A DNA stretch of 64,000 nt from Typha latifolia (GCA_019914945.1 CM034113.1:9050850-9114849), one strand, 5' to 3'. Positions 36,009 through 49,960 are shown, numbered from the stretch's first letter. Notes: generated from the sequence alone by a model not told the origin. Made by a program: numbers and translations.

Positions 36009-38547
36009 TGGTTTGCTTTATTATGATTTGAGTCATTTAACAGCATGATGTTGATTTAGGTAAATCATAAAGGATATTATAAAGTTGTAACATGAGATGG
36101 GATGGGATGAGATGAGATGAGAATGTAAAGCAAAAGGCCTCATGGGTGAATAGACCGCACAACTCAAATAAGGAAAAAGACAAGGAAAACGAAAACGAAA
36201 AGGAAAATATCTAATACTTATACACCCGGTTCATTTAGTACCCATCGAATCGAGTCGATTAAGTATTTTGGTTAACTTGGGGTATTTTCTGAATAATATT
36301 ATGGGTTTGAAATATAACTAAGGAAACAATAGGGTGTAAAGCATAAATTTACAAATTATATAATAAAATGTGAATCGCCTTTTAGGTTTCGAGACGACGA
36401 CCCGCCTAGTGCCTACCTCCGGATTCAATATCGACGGTGGTGAGATCGGCTACGAATCGCCCCAAGGTTCGCTAATTCTCATCAAACCATCTCAATTAAT
36501 CACTATGTTTCTGGTTATCGTCGTCTTCTCTAATACCGCGGCAGCGAAAGGGTTATACAATGATTTCATCGGGGAAATATTACTGCTCGACAAATATTCG
36601 TGGCTAAGACTCAAAATTTTTTGTTGGATTTTATCGACAAAATATGCGTCTTCCCTTGTATTATTGTGTGCCACCTAAATGGTCAAAATGTTAGCATACG
36701 ATCGAAATTTTGGGCTTTCACTAGCCACTACAGCAAAGATGCTAGTTGAAATTTACATTACGTTAACGGAAGGATTATCTTAAGAATATGATTGAAAAGG
36801 TTCCGTTTTTTTTTTTTTTCTTTCTTTCTTTTGGACTGATGATCTTGGGAAACAGATAAAATTGTTGCTATCATCCCATATGGTTTATAGGTCTTATTCC
36901 AAAGTTTGTTGTAAAGTAAGGTGATGCATGAAAGATAAAATTAGATCAGCATCTGTTGAAATGCAGTAAGAATAGATTTGTGATGCAGGTAGTACACCTG
37001 CGTCGTCAGGGAGTACCCCACTTTATCCTTGCACACGTAGATATTAGATCCAAAACTGATTAAAATCTTATTGGATTTTACTTATCACTTACATAGCCTG
37101 CATTATTCTCTTTTCTTCCTTGGATAAACATTCTATTTGCTATTATTCTATGGTGTGGCATGTCTAATCAGCAGCCGAAATTGTAGACTTAGCACCTTTT
37201 ATAGGTGTGCAATCTGTCTACTAGGAGGAAAATGTCTTGCACATTTTTCTCGTGGGCATACATTTCACATGTATGCTACCTCGACACGCCACATTTCTAC
37301 GTTTATACTAGGAGATTTGGTCAGATTTAAAACGTGCTATGCCACCTCTCCATCAAGTAGCCATTATATATTTAGATCCCTCGATACTCCCGGACTTTTT
37401 TTTTTTTTTTTTTTTTTGAGTCAGATGTATCTCATTCCAGCATGGATATGGCGTATATTGTTGGACGGCAGATTTTAAGATAATAGAATCCTCTCAGGAG
37501 GAGCTGTTCATTTATGGACCATTTCTTTTTTGTCAGAGACAGTGTTCCCACATTGTTGGGCGTTAACTGCTCTAGTATAAGAAATTTTTAACCAAGAAAC
37601 AGAAGGGAAACATTTGGAGATTCATCATAGTTTTGAGCACTCTGGAACTTATAAGTAGAAAGTGACTGCCTGTTCTCCAATGCAGTGAGTTAGAGAAACA
37701 ACAGTTTAAGATGTTAACACCAATTAACAAAAGTTGGCCAAGATCTAGAATGTTCATTCTCGAATTTCTTGCGGGCTTGGTTTACAAATAACCATTTGTT
37801 CAAATTATGGAGAGAATCTATTCATTCAGTAATAAAATGGGAATTGAGTATATGGTCTTACTTGGGTCTTTTCGTACCCTTGAGAAATCAAACTTTTACC
37901 ACAGGAGCGCTTCCTTTTTTGACAATTTTATACCATAAATGTTCCTGCTGCACCTGATGTATCATTTTTCTGTAGGAACTTGCTTGCAAGCATGTTATCA
38001 GCCATGATTCTTGTGTAATCGAAGGTAATTCTGTACATCAATCAGACCTGCTAATAGCAATATAAATTGGCTATAGTGATTAGAATAACTATGAATATCT
38101 TTGAGGTTCTTGGAGAGAGATTCTGTTCACAGACAATTTCTTTGACATGGTCCAGGAAAATGACCTCACTTTGTAAAGAAAGAAAAAGATAACCAGTGCA
38201 GGGCAACATGACAACTGCAGGGCAACAACCTCCTATATGACATGAAGTTTGGAAACTATCTGGTGATATTTTCTTTGGAAGCAGATCAGAAGCCTCATAA
38301 TCTGGTCGGTTGTGTCTTTTTTTGCCTGATCCATGATGTTTTAGTTGACAGATGTTGGCTCCTCCCCATAGTGTACAACAGTTCAAGGGGGACCGCGAAT
38401 AATTCACGTGTCCCTGCTGTGAAAAGTGTCTGTTCATATTGCTTCTCACATGGGTAATCAGACTGAAGAGTCTATAAATTCAGGTAAACAACACCCTTTT
38501 GATTTCAAGCAATTGCATATTTCCTCATACTATTTGAGTTCTGAAGC
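35912..38547. other. Spacer with homopolymer tract and possible unassigned exons
   Basis: A run of 33 T lies at 35973-36005, and (GGATG/AGATG)-like repeats at about 36088-36122. Further T runs occur near 36810-36829 and 37396-37417. Two places look exon-like on the plus strand. One is a GC-richer open segment at about 36385-36465. The other is a 49-base open segment, 37976-38024, between a good acceptor (ttttctgtag) and a donor (gaag/gtaatt). They could be leader exons of the next gene or remnants. I could not connect them. Confidence 0.35.
35973..36005 (+). repeat. T33 homopolymer
   Basis: An uninterrupted run of about 33 T lies roughly 60 bases after the stop codon of the golgin-like gene. 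It could be the tail of an old minus-strand retro-insertion or a simple microsatellite. I did not see a flanking duplication. Confidence 0.9.
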
Positions 38548-39306
38548 ATGGGAGAAATCAAGCACTTGATTATAGTGAAGTTCAAGGAAGGGGTTGTGGT
38601 GCAGCAGATATTGGAAGACCTGACAAAGCTTGCTGCAGAGCTGGACATTATCAAATCATTTGAATGGTATGCTTGTTCTTGCTATGATTTTTCCATTTAA
38701 GAAATTATTGGCAGTAAAGTTCAAAATATTGGAAGCCGATGTTGTCTTAACTATAAAGTTATGTCAAGTTGGTTTTGATAGAAACATTGTTTTCTAAGAG
38801 AACTTCCTTGCCAGATGAACTATGTACGTGTCCTCTCTAGAGATATTAGTACATTACAGCTACTTCATACTTCACAGAAAATCTAGAGAGTAATTATCAC
38901 AGGCTAGGACGATGATTCATTGATTTGTAAGTTGAGACTTGAAAGTAATTTCACTGGCTGCGCTAGAAAAGTGTGTGCCAGCACAAAAATGAGTTGGTGC
39001 TCATCTTCTTCCCCTCGTTCAACAACATCTAATGAAAACCGTATCAAACTAGGATGGATGAGTTCTTGGTACTTTAATCGTGACGGCTACTTCTATATGT
39101 TCATCTCATGCAGGGGAAAAGATATTGCGAACAAGGAGATCCTGACGCAAGGCTTCTCTCATGTTTTAGTGTTAACCTTCAATAGCGCTGAAGACCTGGC
39201 TATTTATGTGAACCATCCCAGCCACAATGCCTTCGCGATTACGTTCAGGGCAGCCATTGAGAAGATGCTGTTGCTCGACTACCCTGTGGTTCTTGCCAAG
39301 CCTTAA
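38548..39306 (+). CDS. Stress-response A/B barrel (Dabb) protein, HS1-like
   Basis: Two exons (38548-38666 and 39114-39306, joined within TGG) give 312 nt, 103 residues. This is a complete single Dabb domain. The protein starts MGEIKHLIIVKFKEGV, has KSFEWGKDIANKEILTQGFSHVL split across the intron, and continues VLTFNSAEDLAIYVNHPSHNAFA with a C-terminal LLDYPVV. Family members form homodimeric alpha+beta barrels. The Arabidopsis relative HS1 (boiling-stable protein 1) is described as antimicrobial, and other members act in polyketide cyclisation. Which activity applies is unknown. The length of about 105 residues matches HS1. No signal peptide or membrane segment is seen. Upstream untranslated exons are possible. 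Confidence 0.85.
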
Positions 39307-41446
39307 AAAGTATTATATCAAAGTATACTATGGGATATTGTATTGTTTGCCTGAATTCAATAATAAAAATGTCTGTTTGCTTAAATCCTTAGTGCTAAAA
39401 CAATGTATGCTTTGCATTTTCGTTTTATAATCATGGATTCCTTTCACGAGAGAAAAGCTGCAAGGTACGCAGGTAAGTGCTATTTCTATACGATGACCTA
39501 CATGTAAAGGAAAAGCTTCTCCCTGACACAGTGGTAGGCCTTCTATTATCCCCACCCTCCCTTAATTGTGGAGCTTAGCGGCAATTTAAGGTAGTGGTCC
39601 TTGTCCTTTCCGTTGCTCTTGTCGAGGCACGCATCGAATGAATATAGGATTTAGGTAAAAAAAATTTTAAAAAGAAAGGTCGTAGGTATAAATGATACTT
39701 ATTTATAAATTATGAAATATAATTTTATAATCAAACACATATTTATATATATTTTAGTCAAATAATATATAAAATGAATCGTGTGATAAGTTAGAATATT
39801 ATCACGGATAGAAAGAATGATAAAATTATGCATATTTTTTAAACAAGATTTTTAGTATAATTTTAAATACTTTTTTATTATTAGTAATTAAATATAAATT
39901 TATTTAAGATAATAATTATATTTTACAATTAAATAATGAAATATAAATAAAATTACATATATAATTAATTTATATTTAAAATATATACATAAAGTTATCC
40001 TTAAAAAAAAACTTTTGCACAAGCCAAACTGAGACTTTAGTTAGTCCCCAATATTTAATAGAACAAAACATCAAACCCAAGAGCACAAATAAATTACAAA
40101 AACTAAAGTAGCCATACTAGATTTACAGAAGCAAAAAGCCTCCAATCAACCTGTGTGTGTTCCTTACGTCCAGCAATACAAGACAGCTGCACTGCATGAA
40201 TCCTTATAGTTAGGAAAAGAAACCTACATGGGTGGGTTGGAATTAGGGAAGGGGAGGCAAAAGCTTAGTCGACTGCAGATCGAGCCCCACCACCAACACG
40301 AAACCCAAGACTTGAAGCGATGATGAAAAGAAAGGAGAAACTAAAAAAAGGAAGAGAGCCGAATTAATGGAGAAATAATGGGAAGAGAAAGATAAAAGTA
40401 GAAGTCATGAGGGGTAAAATCTCCCATGAGGAAAGAGGAATGCCACCGAACCCATGCATTTGTAGGGTATCGATAGACGAACAGTGCAATCTCAAAGAAT
40501 ATTCTGACTATATTATTTCCTCTACTACTTGCGATAAGCATGAAGTTAGAATAAAGACTGCTTAACATGTTTATCATTGCATGAGATGATGCTTATTATA
40601 TATAAATTGCAACGGGTAAATTCATAATATATATATATCCTAACTATCTAGGAACTCTCTCTCTCTCTCTCTCAAAACTGAGTGAAGGCTAAAAAAATAA
40701 GAAAGAAAAATCAAATCGCACCATGTCTGTAACACGTAAATGCTTTTACTTTTCCTCTTGAAGTTGTCGGAATAGTTGTCAAATATTTAACGGGTACTGT
40801 TAAATAAATAGTTATTGATTTTTTCCATCTCTACACAAACACCATGTTGCATTTTTTTTATTAGTAGGTCTACATACTCTTTACGGAGAAAGTGGACAGA
40901 GCTAAGGAACCTCTAAATCATTATCCTCGTGTTCTTGTCTTCTACACTAGTAATAGTAGAAGCAACACTGTGTATACTCACCTCTTAATCTGAGCTGACC
41001 TAGATCATTTGTATACTTTTGTGCTTGTTTGGTTTGAGACTAAATTTTAAACTTAATTAGTTAGTCTTATTTTTTATTCTTAAATTTTTTAAAAATAAAT
41101 TTAATTAGATATAAAAAAAATATTTAATTATTAAATCACATTATGAATTTACGAGGTTCCTTGAACTCAAACCAGATAAGTACTTTTTTTTTGACAAATA
41201 AAGCAAACAAGTACATGCGCGGTTATTGAATGAATATCGGCCTCTTCCTCTAGAAAAATAAGAACTCCAGTGGGAGCTCATCTAATATTTTATTTACTAG
41301 CGAGCCTTTCACCTTGCAATTAAAAAAAAAAAAAAAAAAAAAACTAACACTGTGAAACACCATCATATTTAAGCTACGAAGATATTGTTGGAAAAGCAGA
41401 CGATATGTAATACATATATTAGAAGGAAGCAGTCGGCAGTAGGTAA
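39307..41446. other. AT-rich spacer
   Basis: The first 100-150 bases are 3' UTR. From about 39640 to 40000 the sequence is extremely AT-rich. A (CT)n run lies at about 40656-40673, and A22 at about 41322-41343. No coding region is supported. The 3' UTR of the minus-strand P450 gene should occupy the last 100-200 bases. Confidence 0.5.
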
Positions 41447-42997
41447 CTAGTAGTTCCTGGGCTTGATCATGGCGAGGAGTGGCCTTTTCATGACGACGGT
41501 GAAGTCGAAGTTGTCCTTAAAATCCATCTCCGGCTGCGACGGGTGGGCCTGCCACTCGAAGGCCTGGACCATCCTCGCCACCATTAGCGCGATGTGGGTG
41601 GTCCCCATCCCCAACCCGGGGCAGATCCGCCTACCCGCCCCGAACGGTATCATCCGGATCCCGCCCGACCCGGTCATGTCCGCCGCCTCCCCGCCCGTTA
41701 AGAACCGGTCTGGGTCGAACTCCATGGGCCTGGCCCACAGCTTCGGATCATCCGAGATCGTGGCCAGGAAGATATCGAGATTCGCGTCGGTGGGGATATC
41801 ATAGCCGCTCAGTCGAGCATTGGGCTGGGTCGCGGCGTGGGTGAGGGAGAAGTAAGTGGGCGGGTGCCTCCGGAGTAGCTCCTTGACGAATGCCTGGAGG
41901 TACGGCATGTTCTCTGTGTCCTTCTCGTCGACGGGCCGAGACTTATCTACATGGGCCGTGATCTCCTCGTGGATGCGGTTCTGGATGCTTGGGCTCTCGA
42001 TTATGCGGGCCATAGCCCACTCAATGGCCGTGGCGGTGGTGTCCGTGCCCCCGTTTATGAACTCGGAGCAGAGCGTGACCAGCTCGGAGTCACTCGGGGC
42101 CGAGTCCCGCCCCTCGACTCGGAGGTCGACGAGCGAGTCGAGGTAGGAGAATGGGGCCTGCGCCTGGGCCTCCGCCGAGTCGGTAGATGGGCTGCGGAGG
42201 AATTTGCGGCGGCGGTCGATTAGTGGGACCAAGGTCTCCATTTGCTCACGGCGAACCGCGACCGCCCTGGCATGCTGCCGAATAAAGAAGAGGCGCAGGA
42301 ACGGGAGGTAGTCGTCCATGCGGGCCCCGATGATTAGGAGCACCCGCTTCATAACCGCATCTATGTGGACGATCTCCTCCTCGTCGAGATCGAGGATGCC
42401 AAACGTCATGCAGAGGAGGATGCAGAACACCGCGAAGCGAGCGTTCCGTAGGACCCACACCGAGGCGCCGTCGGATGAAGCGGCGGCCTCGGATCTCAGC
42501 CGCTCGATGAAGCGGTCCATGGCGCAATTCCTCGCGGGGCGGAATTCTCGGAGGCGAGAATTGCTGAGCATGCCGGAGACCATATTGCGGCGAAGGGAAC
42601 GCCATTCTGGGCCATAGGTGGAGGAGTTGACGGTGAACTTATTGCAGCTAAAGATGTTTCGGGTCTTGTTCTCTGCTGGCCGGCTGGCGAATAGTTGACC
42701 TTTTTCGATGAGGGCCTCGTGGGCCAACTCGGCGCTGCTGATGATAATTAACGTGCGAACGCCCATGCGGAGGGTAAATATCGGGCCGTACTCTTTGCGG
42801 AGATCGCGTACGTAGTGCATGAAGAGCTTCCCCGAGAAGGCCACTTGGAAGAGGTTGCCCACTATAGGCCAACCCGGAGGACCAGGTGGGAGTTTGAGCC
42901 CTTTGTGCTTTCTACTCTGTTTGAATAGTAAGACGACAAGGAGGGAGAGGAGGATGGCAAGTGTGGCCGTGAAGGTGGTGAGAAGAAGAGAAGCCAT
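41447..42997 (-). CDS. CYP77A: Cytochrome P450, CYP77A-like
   Basis: This intronless frame of 516 residues starts MASLLLTTFTATLAILL, a membrane anchor for the endoplasmic reticulum. The proline hinge LPPGPPGWPIVGN follows. Conserved P450 features are present: the I-helix FINGGTDTTATAIEW, the K-helix pair ELLR, FDPDRF, and the haem loop PFGAGRRICPGLGMG with the axial Cys. The order and wording (GPIFTLRMGVRTLII, ASRPAENKTRNIFSCNKFTV) fit subfamily CYP77A. Known members oxidise fatty acids in mid-chain or epoxidise them for cutin synthesis. The substrate here is inferred. The open frame continues upstream without a stop for another 89 codons to 43264. I chose 42997 because the anchor and family length start there, and the extension is simple-sequence leader. 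Codon use is strongly GC-rich. Confidence 0.93.
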   Translation of the reverse strand: MASLLLTTFTATLAILLSLLVVLLFKQSRKHKGLKLPPGPPGWPIVGNLFQVAFSGKLFMHYVRDLRKEYGPIFTLRMGVRTLIIISSAELAHEALIEKGQLFASRPAENKTRNIFSCNKFTVNSSTYGPEWRSLRRNMVSGMLSNSRLREFRPARNCAMDRFIERLRSEAAASSDGASVWVLRNARFAVFCILLCMTFGILDLDEEEIVHIDAVMKRVLLIIGARMDDYLPFLRLFFIRQHARAVAVRREQMETLVPLIDRRRKFLRSPSTDSAEAQAQAPFSYLDSLVDLRVEGRDSAPSDSELVTLCSEFINGGTDTTATAIEWAMARIIESPSIQNRIHEEITAHVDKSRPVDEKDTENMPYLQAFVKELLRRHPPTYFSLTHAATQPNARLSGYDIPTDANLDIFLATISDDPKLWARPMEFDPDRFLTGGEAADMTGSGGIRMIPFGAGRRICPGLGMGTTHIALMVARMVQAFEWQAHPSQPEMDFKDNFDFTVVMKRPLLAMIKPRNY

Positions 42998-44737
42998 GGC
43001 GATGGTGATGGCGATGGCTATGGTGATGGTAGTGGTGGTGAGGACTGAAGAGAGGAGAGGGGGAGTGTTAGATGTAGTAGAGAGTAGAGACAAGGGGTTG
43101 GGGGATTGCAATAAATATCGCGTAGTGTATTGCTGGAAAATATGGTTGGGGAGAAACCATTTATATGAGTGTTCTTGCACCGTCACCGCACCAGCTACTA
43201 CGAAGCTGGTTGGGAGAGTACATTTTGACAACAGAAAGCCACAACTGATTTTGACCCAAACCAATCCTGAAGCTTTAAACGGGTTTAATTTTAATATAAT
43301 TAGGTTCGGGAATATAAACCAATTGATCTAATAATTAAATTAAAGGGGCAGGGTTCTAAATCCTTCTAATCCGCCGCCCCTACTACAGATAGGATCGACA
43401 TTTAAAGCCTCTGTTTGTTGGTGGGAGTTATAGTGGATAGATGGAGGGGAAGGGTTGTATGGAGAGCATCGAAGGGGTATTACTGGAAATAGAAATTTGA
43501 ATGAATATAGACGAGAATTAGAGGAAGCAAGAGATGGGCTCCAAATCTCCAATATCATTTATGAGGCATCTCTTTTGGGTTTACCAATTTAATTCCTCTA
43601 CCCTACTTCTAGAAGAGATTTAAATTTTGTTACTTAGTTTAAGATTTAGGGTTATAAGGAAAGCAAACACAGTGGGCGCTGGGCGCTGGAGCACATAGCT
43701 TCAGTCTTCAGAAAGCAATGTGGTCATGTAGGTCACGTGATAGTGGACCAAATGTCTAAGGGACTTCGTTCGTGAATTGCTCCCACGTATAATAATTATG
43801 TTAAGCAGCTATAACCATGGATAAGCCGTATCCCGTGAAATCTTTTACCTTAACGAATTGTTTATTTTCAGGGAACCACCCATTTGGTTTCGGGAGGGTA
43901 AATTAAACGGATGAGAAAGGTGAAAGGTAAAAGTCTGGACAGGTCATTTAGAAAGTCGGTTGCATTTTTGGTCCAGGATTAAAATTTAAAAGAAAAAAAA
44001 AAAGATTGTAGTTTACGTTTCATAGGGAAGAAGAATGCAAACAGGAAAAGCGTGACACGAGGAACTGCGTGACCTCCCAAGCTCGTCACCTGGAGCCATT
44101 TGTCCCTTGAGATTAAGCCATCTGCCTGCTGAAGTTCTACAAGACAATTCGCATTCAAGACGACGGTGATTCGAGTTTCAAAAGCCCAAACAGTGGGTAA
44201 CGATCGATTTCAGCCGATCTAGCTTAGGATATTTGAGCACGATTCCCATTATTCTGCTTGGCTTTCACTAATCCCACCTATAAGCTAAACCTCCAATACC
44301 ACCAGAGTCACTGGGAAGTATATCCAAAAAAGACCAAGTTCGTGACAATTACAGATACCTCCTCGGAGAGGTGATGGTAACAATATTCATATGTGAGATG
44401 TCCATTGTGTAATTTCACAATACAACAAATGAGGATACAAACTACCTTGTGTCCTCTTAATCATCAATGCTCCGCACAAAAGAAAGCAAAAGAAAGAGAA
44501 TTAAAGAAATAGATGAAAGAAATGCAGGTTTTGTTGTCCCGATAATAGATTCCAGCAGCAGTAAATAGAACAAACGTCTACAAACTTGACTTTGCACAGT
44601 GTACCAAACGACCTCAACTTATTCCTATCATGAAACTACCACTGAGGTCCTAAAGCACTGCAAATGACCAATGGGTGAACCAAACAACTAAGATTCCTTG
44701 TAAGATAGTACATTCTCTCACGTCCCAATAGCCAAAA
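42998..44737. other. P450 leader/promoter and spacer
   Basis: The first 150 or so bases hold (ATC/ACC)-type simple sequence that translates in frame with the P450. A TATA-like segment (atttat) lies near 43110 on the minus strand. The rest, about 43300-44737, shows no gene that I can support. The last part includes the 3' flank of the aldolase pseudogene. Confidence 0.45.
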
Positions 44738-46870
<2,133 letters not shown>

Positions 46871-47034
46871 CTTCTTCACCTCGCACTCTCTTTTCGCTGG
46901 GTAAATGAAGAGCAGAGGGGGAAAAGCGAAGCGATATAAGTTATAACGAGAGGGATTTACAGCCATTAAGTTGGCTTGGGGAAGAAGAAGCTTCGGGGAT
47001 ACGGTCATCTCGAATCAAGATAGGGCCTCTCTAC

Positions 47035-47051
47035 AGCCCACTAAAGGCCCA
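47035..47051 (-). promoter_or_regulatory. Paired site II elements upstream of the aldolase pseudogene
   Basis: On the minus strand TGGGCC (47051-47046) and TGGGCT (47040-47035) lie close together about 170 bases upstream of the aldolase reading frame. TGGGCY elements bind TCP factors in many plant housekeeping promoters. The core promoter of the decayed gene therefore looks preserved. This is inferred from motif and position. Confidence 0.4.
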
Positions 47052-48962
47052 TATAGAATCTCACTAACCCAAGGTCCAACAAGATTAGCATCCGCTTTTG
47101 ACGCATGGACGATTCAAATGATTCAGAGTTTCATACTTCTCACGTCGAATTACCACGATAACTATATTGAACAGAACTTTATGTTACTATAATGCAAGGA
47201 ATTGACACTTTAAATTATAGCACTTTCTATCCTTGGAATTAGAGATCTTAACCTTGCAACATGAAATAAAAAAGGAGAGAAAAATGATGCAGCTTACGTA
47301 GCATCACTTTGACACGAAACCTTTTGGGCGGTGCGAAGACAAAACGTAGCATTCGCAATGTTTATTGTTTAATAAATGCAAGATCTTTATAACGATGGGC
47401 CGTTAATAATTCTATACTGAAAGGCAAACTGCTGGGTAGAATGTCACAGACCAGAGTAACGGGAGGTTTTATAGGTGTTGGTAAAGCTGCAGCTAATGAG
47501 CTTCCCATCTTGGGGACCAAACAAAACAACAGCAGCACTTCAGATGTCAGTACATTCGTTCGTTCTCCTGCTGAGGGAAAGTTTATAGGAACAGCTAAAA
47601 GCCCTCAAGAAATTTATCCAGAATCCCATCGCGCATCATGCTGACCCGCAGAATCGCCAATTGCATGCCTCTCTTATTGATTTATTCTATCATTTATTTG
47701 TACTGCTGGTTGTCCATTATCATTCTACCCTTCCAGCTAACTGTCTTTATCATGCGTATAATGTTCAATACCTTGGATCATTTCTGGTCCCTAGACTGAA
47801 AGCTAATGTAAAATTTGCTGTTTGAGCTTATAGATACTGCAATGAATATATTTGGACTCTTTCTTGAACCATTGTGATACTGTCCACATTACAGTTGTTA
47901 ATAATTGTAACACTGCAATGCAGACATACATAAGAGAAGAATCTGCCGGCTGCTTCTGGTGGCCACATCATACCATTGTTTCCTACACATCATTGAATGA
48001 AATTAGATGATGCAATTTTTTAAGGTCAAGATGTTAGTTAAATATATGGTAAGGCATTTTTTAAGATACATGGCAATCAATTAGGCAACATTCTATTTTT
48101 AATTTGAGAATCACAAATGCTAGTATCAATCAAATGACAGAGATATTGATTTGAATCCACATGGGGCATCAAATATCACATCCTATATATCCCTGTTTGT
48201 ATTTAGTTTAAAAGAGGATAGATTCTGAGACAGGTCACTTTCTCTCACGAGTCATGGCAATAAAGGAGAGAACCATTACAACAAGATGTTCTTTCTTAGT
48301 GAAACATCCTTCCAGGACTGTTTCAAGCAGTTGAGGTTTCAAGTAAAGGTTGAGAGTTGCAGAAAGAGACTCATCTTTAGGGAGAATTGATGGCAAGAAC
48401 CAACTTGACATTGCAATCTTAAAACATGAAGGTGACTGTCCATCCTTATCTCTATTGACAATATTATTTCTAACAAAATGCAACAAAAAAGAAAAAAAAA
48501 AAAAAGAGGGAATATGAATCCTGTAAATCTTTCTTCAGACGAAGACGACATGAAAAAGACAGAGATATATCACAGTGGAGAGAAGGACAAGGAATGGAAC
48601 ATATGGAGGCACAGATCTTGAAACGTTGCTCAGTTGTATGCATGCATGATCAAAGAAAAAAAGAAAAGAAAAGGAGACAAAAGAGATGAAGTGGTGGCTA
48701 ATGCATTGCATCGGAACTCTCTAAATTTTCTGAAAAAGTGTATCTATCACATCGGAACTCTCTAAATTTTCTGAAAAAAAAACCTTCATTTATCTACCAT
48801 TCACAATTCTGCAGCTCAGATCAACTACCATCTTCTCTCTCACTCACTCTCTTTGATTCCAACTTTTAATTCAAACAAACGAATCCTAATCCTTAAAGAA
48901 TGTGTAAAGATTGCTCATATTTCTGAGATCAAATCACAAAGAAAGAGTCGAAAGAGATCTGT
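47052..48962. other. Spacer with one unexplained short open frame
   Basis: The plus-strand frame 47441-47644 (67 residues, beginning MSQTRVTGGFIGVGKAAANE and ending at TGA) has a balanced, protein-like composition. I recognise no family, and it may be an exon or remnant. The rest is AT-rich. A 32-base direct repeat (gcatcggaactctctaaattttctgaaaaa and its second copy) lies at about 48708-48778. The 3' UTR of the DUF868 gene should end near 48800-48900. Confidence 0.35.
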
Positions 48963-49931
48963 TCAAGGGGTCTTGAATGCTTGGACGAGGAAGGAGAATC
49001 CAGAGACGCCCTGCTGCTTATGGAGCACCTCCTCCTCGAACCACAGCCTGCTCTCCAACGCACTCCTCGTCCGAAACATGAACACGGCGCACCCACCGGA
49101 AGAATTGCTAAACCACCAATCGTGCACGTCCCACATCATGTCCACCGGAGATCCGTCGATAAATATCGTCTGGTTGCCTCGGAAGTTCCACATCAGCCTC
49201 CTCACGTACACCACTCTCTTCCGATCCACGCACACGGAGAGCTCCGATTCATTGTTGTTGTAGCTGATCGTGATCTCGTGCTCTCTTCCGTCCTCGCGGA
49301 ACCTACTCTTGGTAGAGTACAAGGCATGGCCGAGGACTTGCTCGTTTCTTGCGACCATCGAGAATTTGGCGGCCGGGGTGGCGCTGTCGAACTTTTTGGT
49401 GCACTCGTCGCTCGTGTCCCCGAGCAAGAGCGCGAACTCAGCGTCGACCATGACGACGACGTAGAAGTCGGCGATGGGCTCGGGGCCCGATCCGTACCTG
49501 GCGGAGGAGATGTCCCAGAAGAGAGCAACGTTGGAGTTGCCGGAGGTGAAGGTCCGGGTGCCCTTCTTCTTGCGCAACTGCTGGCAAGACATGGCGTTGG
49601 GCTCCCACTGGTGGAGGGAGGGGTCGTCGTCGACACCGACGGAGAGGGTGGGGCCCAGGTGGCCCTTGGACCAATCGAGCCGGACGAGAAGGTCCTTGTT
49701 CGAGGAGGAGAGGCGGGTACGGTAGAGGCACGTGACGGCGCTCTGGATCGATCTGGATTTGATGTCGACGAGAACGGAGGAGCTGCTTCTGCCGCTGCCT
49801 CCGGAGCACGACACGTCGGAGACCCGCACCGCGTGGTCGCTGAAGCAGGAGGCGAAGTCCTTCATCGAGGGAGGGAGGAGAAGTTGGTGATGGTGGTTCG
49901 AGAAAAGGGTCTTCTTCGCTTTGCTCACCAT
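48963..49931 (-). CDS. DUF868 family protein
   Basis: This intronless frame encodes 322 residues with the full layout of plant DUF868 proteins. It has MKDFASCFSDHAVRVSD near the start and QSAVTCLYRTRLSS followed by DLLVRLDWSKGHLGPTLSV. Then come FTSGNSNVALFWDISSARYG, EPIADFYVVVMVDAEFALLLGD, FRGNQTIFIDGSPVDMMWDV and a C-terminal block with MFRTRSALESRLWFEE. No function has been established for the family, and no signal or membrane segment is visible. The annotated start at 49931 lies on the edge of a (GAA)n repeat. An internal Met at 49865, giving 300 residues, matches the conserved family N-terminus and may be the true start. The upstream 22 residues are low in conservation features. GC-rich codon use. 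Confidence 0.88.
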   Translation of the reverse strand: MVSKAKKTLFSNHHHQLLLPPSMKDFASCFSDHAVRVSDVSCSGGSGRSSSSVLVDIKSRSIQSAVTCLYRTRLSSSNKDLLVRLDWSKGHLGPTLSVGVDDDPSLHQWEPNAMSCQQLRKKKGTRTFTSGNSNVALFWDISSARYGSGPEPIADFYVVVMVDAEFALLLGDTSDECTKKFDSATPAAKFSMVARNEQVLGHALYSTKSRFREDGREHEITISYNNNESELSVCVDRKRVVYVRRLMWNFRGNQTIFIDGSPVDMMWDVHDWWFSNSSGGCAVFMFRTRSALESRLWFEEEVLHKQQGVSGFSFLVQAFKTP

Positions 49932-49960
49932 TCTTCTTCTTCTTCTTCTTCTTCTTCTTT
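49931..49960 (-). repeat. (GAA)n microsatellite abutting the DUF868 start codon
   Basis: About ten GAA units on the minus strand run directly into the first ATG (GAAGAATGG). Unit changes would alter only the 5' leader. Confidence 0.9.

Noticed and set aside
36385..36678. A 102-codon frame as a gene
   Set aside because: Only the first 25-30 codons look protein-like. The rest is AT-rich spacer that happens to lack stops. At most it is a leader exon.
23290..39306. A carbohydrate-metabolism gene cluster
   Set aside because: Starch branching enzyme, invertase, XXT and aldolase remnants are near each other, but they act in different compartments and pathways and are interleaved with unrelated genes. 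No shared control is visible.
41463..42617. Several plus-strand open frames opposite the P450
   Set aside because: They are shadows of the GC-rich P450 coding strand with no family features.
43000..43264. Counting the P450 as a 605-residue protein
   Set aside because: The extra 89 codons precede the membrane anchor, are simple-sequence in part and lie across a probable TATA region. The family length is about 510.
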